A stretch of 64,000 nucleotides of DNA from Chitinophagales bacterium (lineage in GTDB: Bacteria > Bacteroidota > Bacteroidia > Chitinophagales > UBA2359). The position numbers were made by a program, and so were the translations under genes. The DNA is taken from contig JAWKLZ010000001.1 of NCBI GenBank assembly GCA_041392475.1, positions 1,178,001-1,242,000 of the forward strand, written 5' to 3'. Shown piece after piece: positions 50,920 through 60,210 of the stretch (position 1 is its first letter; each line of letters opens with the position of its first letter). Under the pieces are notes generated by a model. That model was not told the DNA's origin. It was given only the letters and a program-made list of their open reading frames with translations, and did no database searches.

Positions 50920-52902
50920 ATGAAAACCCTTTTCACCCTCACCCTTATCTTGATAACCCTAAGTTCTTCTTCTCTTTTGGGACAAGAAAACTTCAATGCA
51001 CTTTCTTGGAGACAAAATACTGCCTTCAATGCCTACCTTATGCGAGAAGTACACCAGCAATACGCTGAACGTACAGTAGAATTGAACAACGCATTGAAGT
51101 CCAAAGCAGCAATGATAGAATATCGGGATGACTTGCGGAAAAGGTATGAATCCATGTTAGGAGACTTTCCCAAAAAAGAAGCTTTGAATGCACAAGTCCT
51201 AAAAATTTCTCCTGAAAATGGATTCACAATAGAAACCATCATTTTTGAAAGCCTTCCCAAAAGATATGTCACTGCAAACCTTTACTTACCCGAAGGCAAA
51301 GGTCCTTTCGCCGCCTCTTTGCATTTATGTGGACATGGCATAAAAGGCAAAGCAGGTTCGTTAATAGCCCCTTTGATGGCACAAAATGGGATAGCAGTAT
51401 TGGTTATCGACCCTATCGGTCAAGGCGAACGAATACAATTCTTAAAAGACGACGGTAAATCTGCAACCCGTGGTGCGACCACCGAACACACCTTACTCAA
51501 TGCAGGCTGCAATTTGTTGGGCAGCAATCTTGCGGCTTATGAATGGTGGGACAATCACCGAGCCATTGACTATTTAGAAACTCGAACCGACATTGATAAA
51601 AACCGATTGGCAGCTTATGGCAGTTCGGGGGGAGGCACACAAACCGCCTATTTGATAGGCCTAGAAAAGCGTTTGAAGGTAGCTTCAATATGCAGTTATT
51701 TTTCACAGCGTGAGCGAGTATTGGAGTTAAGTGGAGCTTCTGATGGCTGCCAACACATACCAAATGAAGGAAGCGAACATATCGAAATTGCAGATTTCGT
51801 CACCATGTTTGCACCCAAACCAGTGTTAATCATGTCGGGTTTATACGATTTTGTGGATTATTGGGGAGCGAGTCAAGGCTTCAACGAACTAAAAAAAGTT
51901 TATGAAACCTTGGGCGAAGGTGAAGCTATCCAACAATTGACCACCGAAAGCGGACATGGGATGCCGAAAGAAAAACGGGAAGCATTAGTGACTTGGTTTC
52001 GTAGATGGCTGTACAACGACCCAAATCCCGTTATCGAAAAACAACCCTTCAGAACCGATGAAACTAAAACCCAATGTACTTCAAGTGGGCAAGTACTTAC
52101 AGAGTTTTCGGATGCTATTTCGATACCAGAATACAATCAGATTCTTGCCAAAAAATGGGCTAAAGAACGCAGTCTTTTTCTACTTCAAAATGATTCTATT
52201 GTTCGACAAAAAGTATTTAGTCTTTTGGGGATGAACCTTACAACACAAGAAGTCACAGCTGAACAGACAAGTTTCAGCAAGGAAAAAAACTATGACCTCT
52301 ACAAATATCAACTTGTTCGAAAAGGCGAATTACCGCTACCCTGTGTTGTACTAATACCCGAAACTCTATCTTCAAGTAGTAAGGTGGTCATTTGGCTAAA
52401 CGAATCTGGAAAAGACAATATTTTGAAGGATGAGTCGATTTTGAACCATTCGGTCAAACAGGGTGAAATATTAGTAGTAGCCGACTTGCGAGGATATGGT
52501 GAAACGACCGATCCCGAAAACTTCAACGAATCCAAATACTGGAACTCAGAATACCGCAATGCAATGATTGGCTTACACATTAGGAAAACCATTGTAGGAC
52601 AGAGAGTTACCGATATCTTTTCATTACTTGATTTCATTTCCACTAACGCTCAATTTGCAGATTATCCTATTCAACTGAAAGCAAACGGCACTTACGGCCC
52701 AGTAGCCATTCACGCCACTTATCTTGATAGGCGAATTGCTCAAACCGAAATCTCCAATTCCATCAAATCTTATCTTGAATTTATAGAAAATCCAATGCAG
52801 CGAAATGCTTATACCAATGTTGTACCCAGCGTTTTGAAATATTATGATTTAAAAGACTTGTGTGGAAAGGCAGGAAAATCTCGTATCAAATTTATGGATT
52901 AA
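50920..52902 (+). CDS. acetyl-xylan-esterase-like alpha/beta hydrolase, two hydrolase-like halves
   Basis: A 660-residue exported protein (signal ends SSLLGQ). The first half (to about residue 375) is a complete hydrolase: ASLHLCGHGIKGKAG, LVIDPIGQGERIQF, the nucleophile elbow AAYGSSGGGTQTAYL, the acid around IMSGLYDFVDYW and His in TESGHGMPKEKR. The second half (about 440-650) again resembles a hydrolase core (PCVVLIPETLSSSSKVVIWLNESGKDN, VADLRGYGETTDP) but lacks an evident Ser elbow, so it is probably non-catalytic. By its place in a pectin locus it likely removes ester groups from pectin. It is the last gene before the sugar operon. Confidence 0.8.
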   Translation: MKTLFTLTLILITLSSSSLLGQENFNALSWRQNTAFNAYLMREVHQQYAERTVELNNALKSKAAMIEYRDDLRKRYESMLGDFPKKEALNAQVLKISPENGFTIETIIFESLPKRYVTANLYLPEGKGPFAASLHLCGHGIKGKAGSLIAPLMAQNGIAVLVIDPIGQGERIQFLKDDGKSATRGATTEHTLLNAGCNLLGSNLAAYEWWDNHRAIDYLETRTDIDKNRLAAYGSSGGGTQTAYLIGLEKRLKVASICSYFSQRERVLELSGASDGCQHIPNEGSEHIEIADFVTMFAPKPVLIMSGLYDFVDYWGASQGFNELKKVYETLGEGEAIQQLTTESGHGMPKEKREALVTWFRRWLYNDPNPVIEKQPFRTDETKTQCTSSGQVLTEFSDAISIPEYNQILAKKWAKERSLFLLQNDSIVRQKVFSLLGMNLTTQEVTAEQTSFSKEKNYDLYKYQLVRKGELPLPCVVLIPETLSSSSKVVIWLNESGKDNILKDESILNHSVKQGEILVVADLRGYGETTDPENFNESKYWNSEYRNAMIGLHIRKTIVGQRVTDIFSLLDFISTNAQFADYPIQLKANGTYGPVAIHATYLDRRIAQTEISNSIKSYLEFIENPMQRNAYTNVVPSVLKYYDLKDLCGKAGKSRIKFMD

Positions 52903-52982
52903 ACACGATTGGCTTCACATCGCTACTTTAATTCCAGAAATATAGCAACGCAATGTATTGACCAAATAACTTTAAACAATAA

Positions 52983-53021
52983 AAAGAAAATAAACGAAAA
53001 TAAAAGAAAATAAACGAAAAA
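52983..53021. promoter_or_regulatory. three 10-bp tandem boxes upstream of deoR, probable DeoR-family operator
   Basis: AAAATAAACG, AAAATAAAAG and AAAATAAACG follow one another at exact 10-base spacing, i.e. one helical turn, ending 5 bases before the -7 box. DeoR-family repressors bind repeated GAAA-type half-sites, so autorepression relieved by a sugar phosphate is likely. Confidence 0.6.
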
Positions 53022-53025
53022 ACAT

Positions 53026-53033
53026 TATCTTTG
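53026..53033 (+). promoter_or_regulatory. candidate -7 promoter box of the sugar operon
   Basis: TATCTTTG fits TAnnTTTG, 24 bases before the deoR ATG. Confidence 0.6.
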
Positions 53034-53057
53034 TATTTCACCAAAACAAAGTAATAT

Positions 53058-53834
53058 ATGCTTGCCAAACAGAGAAAAGAAAAAATTTTTGAACTAATAA
53101 AGGAGGATGGTGCTGCAAAGGTTACTGATTTAGCGAGGATATTCAAAGTAACAGAAGTTACGATTCGTCAAGATTTGGAAAAATTAGAAAAAGAAGGATT
53201 GGTAGTAAGAGAACATGGAGGTGTCCATCTCAAAAATGTTGAAGATCAAGTACGTAATTTCGAACTGACTCATCAAGAGAATCTTACGAAAAAAGAAATT
53301 ATCGCTCAAAAGTGTTTAGATTTTATTCATCCTGGAGATACCATCATACTTGATTCTGGTTCAACAACCACAGAGATAGCCAAAAAAATAATGCACATTA
53401 AGGGCCTTACAGTCATTACCAATGCATTAAATATTGCCCTCATGCTCGGTGCTAATCCAAATATCGAAGTGGTAATGACGGGCGGAGAGTTTAAACCTCC
53501 TACCCTTTCTCTGACAGGACAAAAAGCGGCTGATTTTTTCAAAGGATTGAACGTACAGAAACTCTTTTTGGCTACTGCTGGAATTTCATTAAAGTCTGGT
53601 CTTACGTATCCAAGCATAAGTGATTTAGTAGTGAAAAAAGCCATGATAGATTCAGCTGATACCACCTATTTGGTTGCTGATTCCACAAAGATTGGCAAGA
53701 CTGCATTCGCCAGTTTGGGAGCCTTGTCACTCATCGATTTTATTATTACAGATGGAGGGGTGAATGAAAAGCACAAACAGGTTTTTAAAGACAATGAAAT
53801 TGAATTAATCATTGCAAAAAAAAAAGAAAATTAA
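53058..53834 (+). CDS. DeoR/GlpR-family transcriptional regulator
   Basis: A 258-residue repressor. The N-terminal winged helix-turn-helix is RKEKIFELIKEDGAAKVTDLARIFKVTEVTIRQDLEKLEKEGLVVREHGGV (about 5-56). The C-terminal effector domain has TIILDSGSTTTEIAKKI, VVMTGGEFKPPTLSLTGQKA, AGISLKSGLTYPSI and LVADSTKIGKTAFASLG, the sugar-phosphate pocket typical of the family. It heads a tight operon of sugar catabolism and import genes 24 bases downstream, so its inducer is probably a phosphorylated intermediate of that pathway. Confidence 0.92.
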   Translation: MLAKQRKEKIFELIKEDGAAKVTDLARIFKVTEVTIRQDLEKLEKEGLVVREHGGVHLKNVEDQVRNFELTHQENLTKKEIIAQKCLDFIHPGDTIILDSGSTTTEIAKKIMHIKGLTVITNALNIALMLGANPNIEVVMTGGEFKPPTLSLTGQKAADFFKGLNVQKLFLATAGISLKSGLTYPSISDLVVKKAMIDSADTTYLVADSTKIGKTAFASLGALSLIDFIITDGGVNEKHKQVFKDNEIELIIAKKKEN

Positions 53835-53858
53835 GACCTAATAATTAAAATAACAAAG

Positions 53859-55274
53859 ATGAACAAACAGAACATCACTTTAGGGGTCATTATTGGGAAC
53901 AGAGATTTTTTTCCCGACAAATTGGTGTCAGAAGCAAGAGTCGATGTCTTGAAGATACTTGACGAACAAGGTATTGAAGCAATATTGCTTAATGAAAACG
54001 ACACCAAATTAGGAGGTGTAGAGACGTATCAAGATGCTCGTAAATGCGCTGATTTGTTCATCAAACACAAAAAGGATATTGCAGGAGTGTTGATAGTGTT
54101 GCCCAACTTTGGTGATGAAAGAGGCGTGGCAGATACGCTGCATTTGGCTGATTTGAAAGTACCCGTTTTGATTCAGGGTTATCCAGATGAATTGCATAAA
54201 TTGAATGTTGCGAATAGAAGAGATTCTTGGTGCGGTAAGATTTCTGTCTGCAATAACTTGTATCAATATGGCATCAAATATACGATTACGACTAAACACG
54301 TTGTGCATCCAACCGACCCATCGTTTATTAAAGATTTGAAGCAATTTTCGGCAGTTTGTCGAATAGTTAGAGGGATGAAAAATGTGAGAATTGGAGCAAT
54401 TGGAGCAAGACCAACAGCCTTCAATACAGTTCGATACAGTGAAAAAATTCTTCAAAAAAATGGCATTTCCGTTGTCACCTGTGATTTATCCGAAATATTG
54501 GGCAATGCCAACAAATTGGAGAATTCGGATCAACGTGTCAAGGCTCATTTAGAGAAAATCCATAATTATGCCTCAGTTGGTCTGACTCCACCAGAAGCAC
54601 TATTCCAAATCGCAAAATTGGATGTGGTATTAAATGACTTCATGCAAGCCAATGATTTGGATGCAAACGCCATTCAGTGCTGGACTTCATTGCAGCAAAA
54701 CTACGGCTGCAATGTTTGTACAAGCTCAAGTATGTTCAGTGAAGGAATGATTCCTAGTGCCTGCGAAGTAGATGTCACAGGAACGCTAAGTATGTACGCC
54801 ATGCAATTGGCATCTGGTTCACCGAGCGCATTGGTAGATTGGAATAACAATTATGCCAATGATGACGAAAAATGTGTGCTTTTCCATTGCGGAAACTGGG
54901 CAAAATCTTTCCTCCCTGATATTGAAATTAGCAATGCACCCATTTTAGGCACGACTGTAGGAGTCGAAAACACTTACGGAGCTTTGGACGGACGTACACC
55001 TGCATCACCTTTGACCTTCGGACGCATTACTACGGACGACACCAAAGGGGTAATGAAATGTTATGTAGGTGATGGACAATTAACTGATGACGAACTAAAT
55101 ACATTTGGCAACAGAGCAGTAGCCAAAATCCCTAACCTTCAAGGGTTGATGCAGTACGTTTGTAAAAATGGTTTTGAACACCATGTAGTTATGAATGCAT
55201 CACATACCTCTGCCGCATTAAAAGAAGCATTTGAGAATTACTTGGGATGGGAAGTGTATCATCATAATGGGTAA
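53859..55274 (+). CDS. L-fucose/L-arabinose isomerase-family protein (candidate aldose-ketose isomerase)
   Basis: A 471-residue protein of the fucose/arabinose isomerase fold. The N-terminal Rossmann-like domain (TLGVIIGNRDFFPDKLVSEARVDVLKILDEQGIEAILLNEND) is followed by GVLIVLPNFGDERGVADTLHLADLKVPVLIQGYPDE, RIGAIGARPTAFNTVRYSEK, AIQCWTSLQQNYGCNVCTSSSMFSEGMIPSACEVDVTGTLSMY (metal-ligand Glu/Asp region) and VLFHCGNWAKS. Family enzymes interconvert aldoses and ketoses with Mn2+. With the kinase and transketolase of this operon, conversion of a branched or straight pentose such as D-apiose to its ketose is the suggested role. Confidence 0.83.
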   Translation: MNKQNITLGVIIGNRDFFPDKLVSEARVDVLKILDEQGIEAILLNENDTKLGGVETYQDARKCADLFIKHKKDIAGVLIVLPNFGDERGVADTLHLADLKVPVLIQGYPDELHKLNVANRRDSWCGKISVCNNLYQYGIKYTITTKHVVHPTDPSFIKDLKQFSAVCRIVRGMKNVRIGAIGARPTAFNTVRYSEKILQKNGISVVTCDLSEILGNANKLENSDQRVKAHLEKIHNYASVGLTPPEALFQIAKLDVVLNDFMQANDLDANAIQCWTSLQQNYGCNVCTSSSMFSEGMIPSACEVDVTGTLSMYAMQLASGSPSALVDWNNNYANDDEKCVLFHCGNWAKSFLPDIEISNAPILGTTVGVENTYGALDGRTPASPLTFGRITTDDTKGVMKCYVGDGQLTDDELNTFGNRAVAKIPNLQGLMQYVCKNGFEHHVVMNASHTSAALKEAFENYLGWEVYHHNG

Positions 55275-55288
55275 ACTACAATGTAAAC

Positions 55289-56128
55289 ATGGACGATAAA
55301 GAACTTAAATTAAAATCCGTATTTCTGAGAAAGAACCTTCTCAAATACATCTACGCTGCAAAAGCAGGCCATACAGGAGGTAGCCTTTCGTGTGTGGACA
55401 TCCTAAACGTATTATACAATAGGGTACTAAACATTGATCCAAAAAATTTTAAAAATCCAGATAGAGACCGATATATTCAAAGTAAAGGTCATTCGGTAGA
55501 AGCACTTTTTGTCACTTTAGCAGACCGTGGTTTCTTTCCCGAATCCGATTTGGAAACCCTTTGTCAATACAAGTCACACTATATAGGACACCCTACTAAA
55601 AAAGTCAATGGTGTGGAACAAAATACAGGAGCATTGGGGCATGGTTTGTCTATAAGTGTCGGCGAAGCGATTGCAGCCAAACTAGACAAAAAGAGCCACC
55701 GAGTATTTACACTTTTAGGCGATGGAGAATTGCCTGAGGGCTCCAATTGGGAAGCATTTTTAGCCGCAGCACATTACAAATTGGACAACTTATATGCAAT
55801 CCTCGATTATAATAAACAACAGATTACAGGCTCTAATCAGGAAGTTATGAATACCGATTCTGTTCAGGAGAAATTGGAAGCTTTTGGTTGGGCAGTAAAA
55901 GAGGTGGATGGACACAACCTCAAAGAATTAGAAGAGGCACTTAATAAGGGTCCTTTGGAGGAAGGAAAGCCTAATTTCATCATTGCACATACCATAAAAG
56001 GAAAGGGGGTAAGTTATATGGAAGGTGTATTGAAATGGCATCATGGTGTGCCAAGTCCTCAACAATATGAGCAAGCACTATCTGAATTAGAATCTACTGA
56101 ATCATTAATTAAGAAATTATGGAGTTAG
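55289..56128 (+). CDS. transketolase-like protein, N-terminal (TPP-binding) subunit
   Basis: A 279-residue subunit equivalent to the first third of transketolase. Seen are AAKAGHTGGSLSCVDILNVLYN, SKGHSVEALFVTLADRGFF, GALGHGLSISVGEAIAAKL and the thiamine-diphosphate motif GDGELPEGSNWEAFLAAAHYKLDNLYAILDYNKQQITG. The gene ends inside the start of the C-terminal subunit (10-base overlap), so the pair is translated together. Split transketolases include the D-apulose-4-phosphate transketolase AptA/AptB of apiose catabolism. The operon context makes that a good candidate, but other ketose phosphates are possible. Confidence 0.92.
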   Translation: MDDKELKLKSVFLRKNLLKYIYAAKAGHTGGSLSCVDILNVLYNRVLNIDPKNFKNPDRDRYIQSKGHSVEALFVTLADRGFFPESDLETLCQYKSHYIGHPTKKVNGVEQNTGALGHGLSISVGEAIAAKLDKKSHRVFTLLGDGELPEGSNWEAFLAAAHYKLDNLYAILDYNKQQITGSNQEVMNTDSVQEKLEAFGWAVKEVDGHNLKELEEALNKGPLEEGKPNFIIAHTIKGKGVSYMEGVLKWHHGVPSPQQYEQALSELESTESLIKKLWS

Positions 56129-57087
56129 ACATAATAGAAGAGAAAGATTTAAAAATGGGCAAAGCCAATCAGATAATTTTTTCTACCACTTTGGAAAATT
56201 TGGCGGCTACAGATAGACACATTATTGTGGTGACCAGCGATTCAAGAGGTTCTGGAAAATTGGTTCCTTTTGGAGAAACATATCCCAATCAAATAGTAGA
56301 AGTAGGCATTGCAGAGCAGAATCTCGTTGGTGTTGCAGCAGGATTGGCTTCTGCTGGTAAGAAGGCTTTTGCCATTTCTCCTGCCTGTTTCCTTACAGCA
56401 CGGGCTCTTGAACAAATCAAAAATGATGTGGCATATTCCGACAATCCTGTAAAATTGATTGGAATAAGTTCGGGGGTGAGTTATGGTGCGCTTGGTACAA
56501 CACACCATAGTTTACATGACTTTGCAGTACTACGTGCTATCAACAATCTTATCATCGTTGCTCCTGCGGATAATTTTGAAACCGAACAAGCTGTGTATCA
56601 TGCAGCGAAATTGAAAAAGCCAATTTACATGAGATTGGGGAAAAAAGCCATGCCATTTCTAAATGAATCGAACGCAACATTTGAGATTGGAAAAGGACGA
56701 ATAGTAAGAAAGGGCAGCGACCTAACCATTATAGCTACGGGAGAAACGGTTTATCCCGCTTGGCAGGCAGCCAAAGCATTGAAGGAGAAGCACGATGTAG
56801 AAGCAACTGTGGTCAGTATGCACACCATCAAACCATTGGATACGGATTTGCTGGATGAATTAGCCGCTGAGGGCAAACCGATTATTACAGTAGAAGAACA
56901 CATGATTAATGGGGGTCTGGGGGAAGCTTGTGCTTCCTACCTCTTCCAAAAAGGAGCAAGAAATCCTTTTCGCATTATGGGTATTCCTGATGAATACACA
57001 ATTACAGGTTCGCAAGTCGAAATCTTCATTCACTACGGCATTTCACAAGAAGGCATTATGGCAAAAGCTTTAGAGCTGTTTAATTAA
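56119..57087 (+). CDS. transketolase-like protein, C-terminal subunit
   Basis: A 322-residue subunit with the pyrimidine-binding domain (IVEVGIAEQNLVGVAAGLASAGKKAFAISPACFLTARALEQIKNDVAY, with the catalytic Glu of GIAEQ; GVSYGALGTTHHSLHDFAVLRAINNL) and the C-terminal transketolase domain (LTIIATGETVYPAWQAAKALKEKHDVEATVVSMHTIKPLD). The start at 56119 overlaps the partner. An internal ATG at 56155 (MGKANQIIF) is an alternative and would remove 12 non-conserved residues. It works only with the N-terminal subunit. Confidence 0.92.
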   Translation: MELDIIEEKDLKMGKANQIIFSTTLENLAATDRHIIVVTSDSRGSGKLVPFGETYPNQIVEVGIAEQNLVGVAAGLASAGKKAFAISPACFLTARALEQIKNDVAYSDNPVKLIGISSGVSYGALGTTHHSLHDFAVLRAINNLIIVAPADNFETEQAVYHAAKLKKPIYMRLGKKAMPFLNESNATFEIGKGRIVRKGSDLTIIATGETVYPAWQAAKALKEKHDVEATVVSMHTIKPLDTDLLDELAAEGKPIITVEEHMINGGLGEACASYLFQKGARNPFRIMGIPDEYTITGSQVEIFIHYGISQEGIMAKALELFN

Positions 57088-57108
57088 CAACAATAAATCC
57101 AACGTATA

Positions 57109-58062
57109 ATGCGAATAAATTTTTCCTATTTAGTCTATCTATTTTTCACTATTGTTTTGGTGTGTGGATGCACTGAACAAAAGGATAAATCGCAGGAACA
57201 ACAAAAAAAAGTAGCAGTGATTATCTCTACTCTCAACAACCCATGGTTTGTTGTTTTGGCTGAAACCGCTGCTAATCAAGCCAAAGAGTTAGGTTACGAA
57301 ACAACCATTTTTGATTCCCAAAACAACACTGCTTTAGAGACAGATCATTTCGAAAACGCCATTGCTTCAGGCTACGATGCTGTTTTGTTTAATCCAACTG
57401 ATGCTGATGGCTCTATCGCCAATGTCAGAATGGCCAAAAAAGCGGGCGTTCCAGTCTTTTGTATGGATAGAGAGGTCAATGCTACGGATGCGGCTACGAG
57501 CCAAATTTTATCGGATAGCTATGCAGGATGTGTAGCTATAGGAAAATATTTCGTAGAAAAACTGAACAAAGAAGGCAAATACGTAGAAATACTTGGTTTA
57601 GTGGGAGACAACAATACATGGAGTCGCTCCAAAGGGTTTCACTCTGTAGTCGATCATTACCCAAAGCTTCAAATGGTGGCACAACAAAATGCAGATTTTG
57701 ATAGGAACAAGGCGATGGAGGTGATGGAATCTATTCTGCAAGTACACCCAGACATCAAAGGGGTATTTTGTGGAAATGACGGCATGGCGATGGGCGCTTA
57801 TCAGGCTTTGGTAGCCGCAGGAAAAGCGGAGAAAGTCATGGTTTTCGGATTTGATGGAGCAGGAGATGTAATCAATTCTATCCAACAAAAAAAGATTTTG
57901 GCAACAGGGATGCAGTTTCCAAAATTGATGGCAAAGACTGCAGCAAACTATGCGGATGAATATTTTAAAGGCAAACGTGACTTTGCACAGAAAGTTCCAG
58001 TGACCGTAGAAATGGTCAATCAAGAGAATGTCAATCAATATGTTGCTTACGGAAATGAATAA
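57109..58062 (+). CDS. sugar ABC transporter substrate-binding lipoprotein (ribose type)
   Basis: A 317-residue periplasmic-binding protein of the RbsB/type-I fold. The lipobox ends VCGC (Cys21). VAVIISTLNNPWFVVLAETAANQAKELGYETTIFDSQNN is the classical first lobe, followed by GYDAVLFNPTDADGSIANVRMAKKAGVPVFCMDREVNA and IKGVFCGNDGMAMGAYQALVAAGKAEKVMVFGFDGAGD. It captures a monosaccharide and delivers it to the permease encoded downstream. A lipid anchor keeps it at the inner membrane. Confidence 0.93.
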   Translation: MRINFSYLVYLFFTIVLVCGCTEQKDKSQEQQKKVAVIISTLNNPWFVVLAETAANQAKELGYETTIFDSQNNTALETDHFENAIASGYDAVLFNPTDADGSIANVRMAKKAGVPVFCMDREVNATDAATSQILSDSYAGCVAIGKYFVEKLNKEGKYVEILGLVGDNNTWSRSKGFHSVVDHYPKLQMVAQQNADFDRNKAMEVMESILQVHPDIKGVFCGNDGMAMGAYQALVAAGKAEKVMVFGFDGAGDVINSIQQKKILATGMQFPKLMAKTAANYADEYFKGKRDFAQKVPVTVEMVNQENVNQYVAYGNE

Positions 58063-58067
58063 TTACT

Positions 58068-58688
58068 ATGAATAAAGCAATTAAATATATCATTGGAGTA
58101 TCTATTGCAGCAATTGTGATGTCCAATTCTGTTTATTTCCGTCCTTTGGATGAAAAGTTGGCAGAAGGCAAGGAGGTTAAATTTGATGCAAAATCTTATG
58201 TTGAAGGGATTTGGGTAAAGGATTTATTGAGTGTTTACAATTCGTCCACAGACATTACGACTCTAATAAACCAACTTCAAAAAGACCCAAATACTACTTT
58301 CAAACAAGAAGCACAAGCCCTCGGAATTGGAAATATTGGCTACTTCAAAGTAAAGGGTGAGGGCACAGTATTAGAAGTCAATGAAAACAATGTGTTGCTG
58401 CAAGTCGGAGAACTTCCTGTCGAAATTGAAACAGAATTCATTTTTGGAAATGCCGTTCGTGATGCGTCAGGGCTTATCAAAATCAACGATTATGACCAAA
58501 CATCCGACTTTAATTCTATTTCTGAATCCATCAATGATAAAATAAGACAGAAAATAATTCCTGATTTTAGGGCAAAAGTTAAGAAAGGCAACACAGTAAA
58601 ATTTGAAGGGGCACTAGAGTTAAACAAAGCCCACCTGAATCTGAATAAACCAGAAATTATTCCTGTTTCCATTCAAATAGTCCCATAA
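58068..58688 (+). CDS. DUF2291-family protein of the sugar ABC transporter
   Basis: A 206-residue protein starting with one hydrophobic N-terminal segment (KYIIGVSIAAIVMSNSVYF) and then a soluble domain with FDAKSYVEGIWVKDLLSVYNSSTDI, GIGNIGYFKVKGEGTVLEVNENNVLLQVG and NAVRDASGLIKINDYDQTSDFNSISESINDKIRQKI. This is the DUF2291 pattern, recurrently found between sugar-binding protein and ATPase genes. Its job in import is not settled. It sits 5 bases after the binding protein gene and 1 base before the ATPase gene. Confidence 0.85.
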   Translation: MNKAIKYIIGVSIAAIVMSNSVYFRPLDEKLAEGKEVKFDAKSYVEGIWVKDLLSVYNSSTDITTLINQLQKDPNTTFKQEAQALGIGNIGYFKVKGEGTVLEVNENNVLLQVGELPVEIETEFIFGNAVRDASGLIKINDYDQTSDFNSISESINDKIRQKIIPDFRAKVKKGNTVKFEGALELNKAHLNLNKPEIIPVSIQIVP

Positions 58689-58689
58689 T

Positions 58690-60210
58690 ATGAAAGCCCT
58701 ACTTGAAGCACAAAATATCACCAAAAAGTTTTCAGGTGTCACTGCACTTAACCGAGTCAATTTGAGCTTGGAAGAGGGCAAAGTGATTGCTTTGATAGGC
58801 GAAAATGGTGCAGGAAAATCTACTTTATTGAAGATCATGTCTGGCATCTACACAGACTATGAAGGTACTATTTCCTTCAGAAATAAAACTGTCAATTTTT
58901 CAAAACCCAAAGACGCTCAAGACCTTGGTATCTCTATCATCCATCAAGAGTTGAATCTGATTCCTTACCTCACAGTAGCACAAAATGTTTTTCTCGGAAG
59001 AGAGTTGACCAATAAATTTGGGATTTTGGAGCGAGAAAAAATGAAACAAAAAACCAAGGCTCTGCTGGCTAAACTAAAACTGGAAGTAAAGTCTGATGTA
59101 CTGGTGAGTTCTCTAAAAGTTGGGCAGCAGCAAATTGTAGAAATAGCGAAAGCATTATTGACCGAATCTGAGGTGTTTTTTATGGATGAACCTACCTCTG
59201 CAATTGGCGAAAGCGAGGTAGAAGTGATGTTTGAAATTATCAATCAGTTGAAAGCCGAAGGAAAATCCATTGTTTACATTTCACACAAACTGGATGAACT
59301 GTTTGCCCTTGCAGATAATTTTGTCGTTTTGCGTGATGGACTTGTAGTCGGGCAAGGAGCAATGAATCAAATTTCTCGCAATGAGTTAATCAATATGATG
59401 GCAGGTCGGGAAATCAAACAAACCAAAAGGTCGGGAAAAAAGATATCGGGTAAGCAGATGTTGTGTGTCAAAAACTTACAGCTACAAAACCCCAAAAACC
59501 TTCAACGTCCGATTTTGCAGAACATCAATTTTGAACTAAACAAAGGGGAAGTTTTGGGAATCTATGGTCTGATGGGCGCTGGCAGAACAGAACTATGCGA
59601 AAGTCTTTTTGGCTTACATCACCGAACATTAACAGGGACAGTTACTTTAGATGAGGCAGTAGTCAACTTCAAATCACCCATTGAAGCGATTGATTCTGGA
59701 ATGGCATTGGTTCCTGAAGACCGAAAACAGGATGGCATCGTACCTGGCATGTCAGTAGTTCAAAACATGAGTCTTACCGTTTTGGATAAAGTTATCAAAC
59801 TTGGATTGCTTCGTGGAAAATTGGAATCAAAACTCTTCGACAAACATGTAGAGTCTTTGAAAATAAAAGTCAACAATGAAGCACAACTCATTCGGAATTT
59901 GAGTGGTGGGAATCAACAAAAAGTAATTCTCGCAAAATGGATTGAGCGCAACCCTAAAGTATTGATGCTCGATGAACCGACACGAGGAATAGACATCAAT
60001 GCAAAAAATGAGATTTACGAGCTAATCGCAATATTGGCTAACTCTGGTATTTCCGTTTTGGTCGTATCATCAGAAATACCTGAAATATTGGCCATTTCAG
60101 ACCGAATACTGGTACTATCCGAAGGACAAATCACAGCAGAATTTGGTATTGAAGAAGCCACCGAAAATAAAATAATGAATGCTTGTATTCCTGAAAATAT
60201 GAACAAATGA
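58690..60210 (+). CDS. sugar ABC transporter ATPase (RbsA-like, duplicated domains)
   Basis: A 506-residue protein with two fused ABC domains. The first has Walker A GENGAGKST, signature-like VSSLKVGQQQIVEIAKAL and Walker B VFFMDEPTSAIGESE. The second has a degenerate P-loop GLMGAGRTELCES, signature LSGGNQQKVILAKW and Walker B VLMLDEPTRGIDINA. This asymmetry is normal for ribose and xylose importers. It drives import with the permease, whose gene it overlaps by 4 bases. Confidence 0.95.
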   Translation: MKALLEAQNITKKFSGVTALNRVNLSLEEGKVIALIGENGAGKSTLLKIMSGIYTDYEGTISFRNKTVNFSKPKDAQDLGISIIHQELNLIPYLTVAQNVFLGRELTNKFGILEREKMKQKTKALLAKLKLEVKSDVLVSSLKVGQQQIVEIAKALLTESEVFFMDEPTSAIGESEVEVMFEIINQLKAEGKSIVYISHKLDELFALADNFVVLRDGLVVGQGAMNQISRNELINMMAGREIKQTKRSGKKISGKQMLCVKNLQLQNPKNLQRPILQNINFELNKGEVLGIYGLMGAGRTELCESLFGLHHRTLTGTVTLDEAVVNFKSPIEAIDSGMALVPEDRKQDGIVPGMSVVQNMSLTVLDKVIKLGLLRGKLESKLFDKHVESLKIKVNNEAQLIRNLSGGNQQKVILAKWIERNPKVLMLDEPTRGIDINAKNEIYELIAILANSGISVLVVSSEIPEILAISDRILVLSEGQITAEFGIEEATENKIMNACIPENMNK

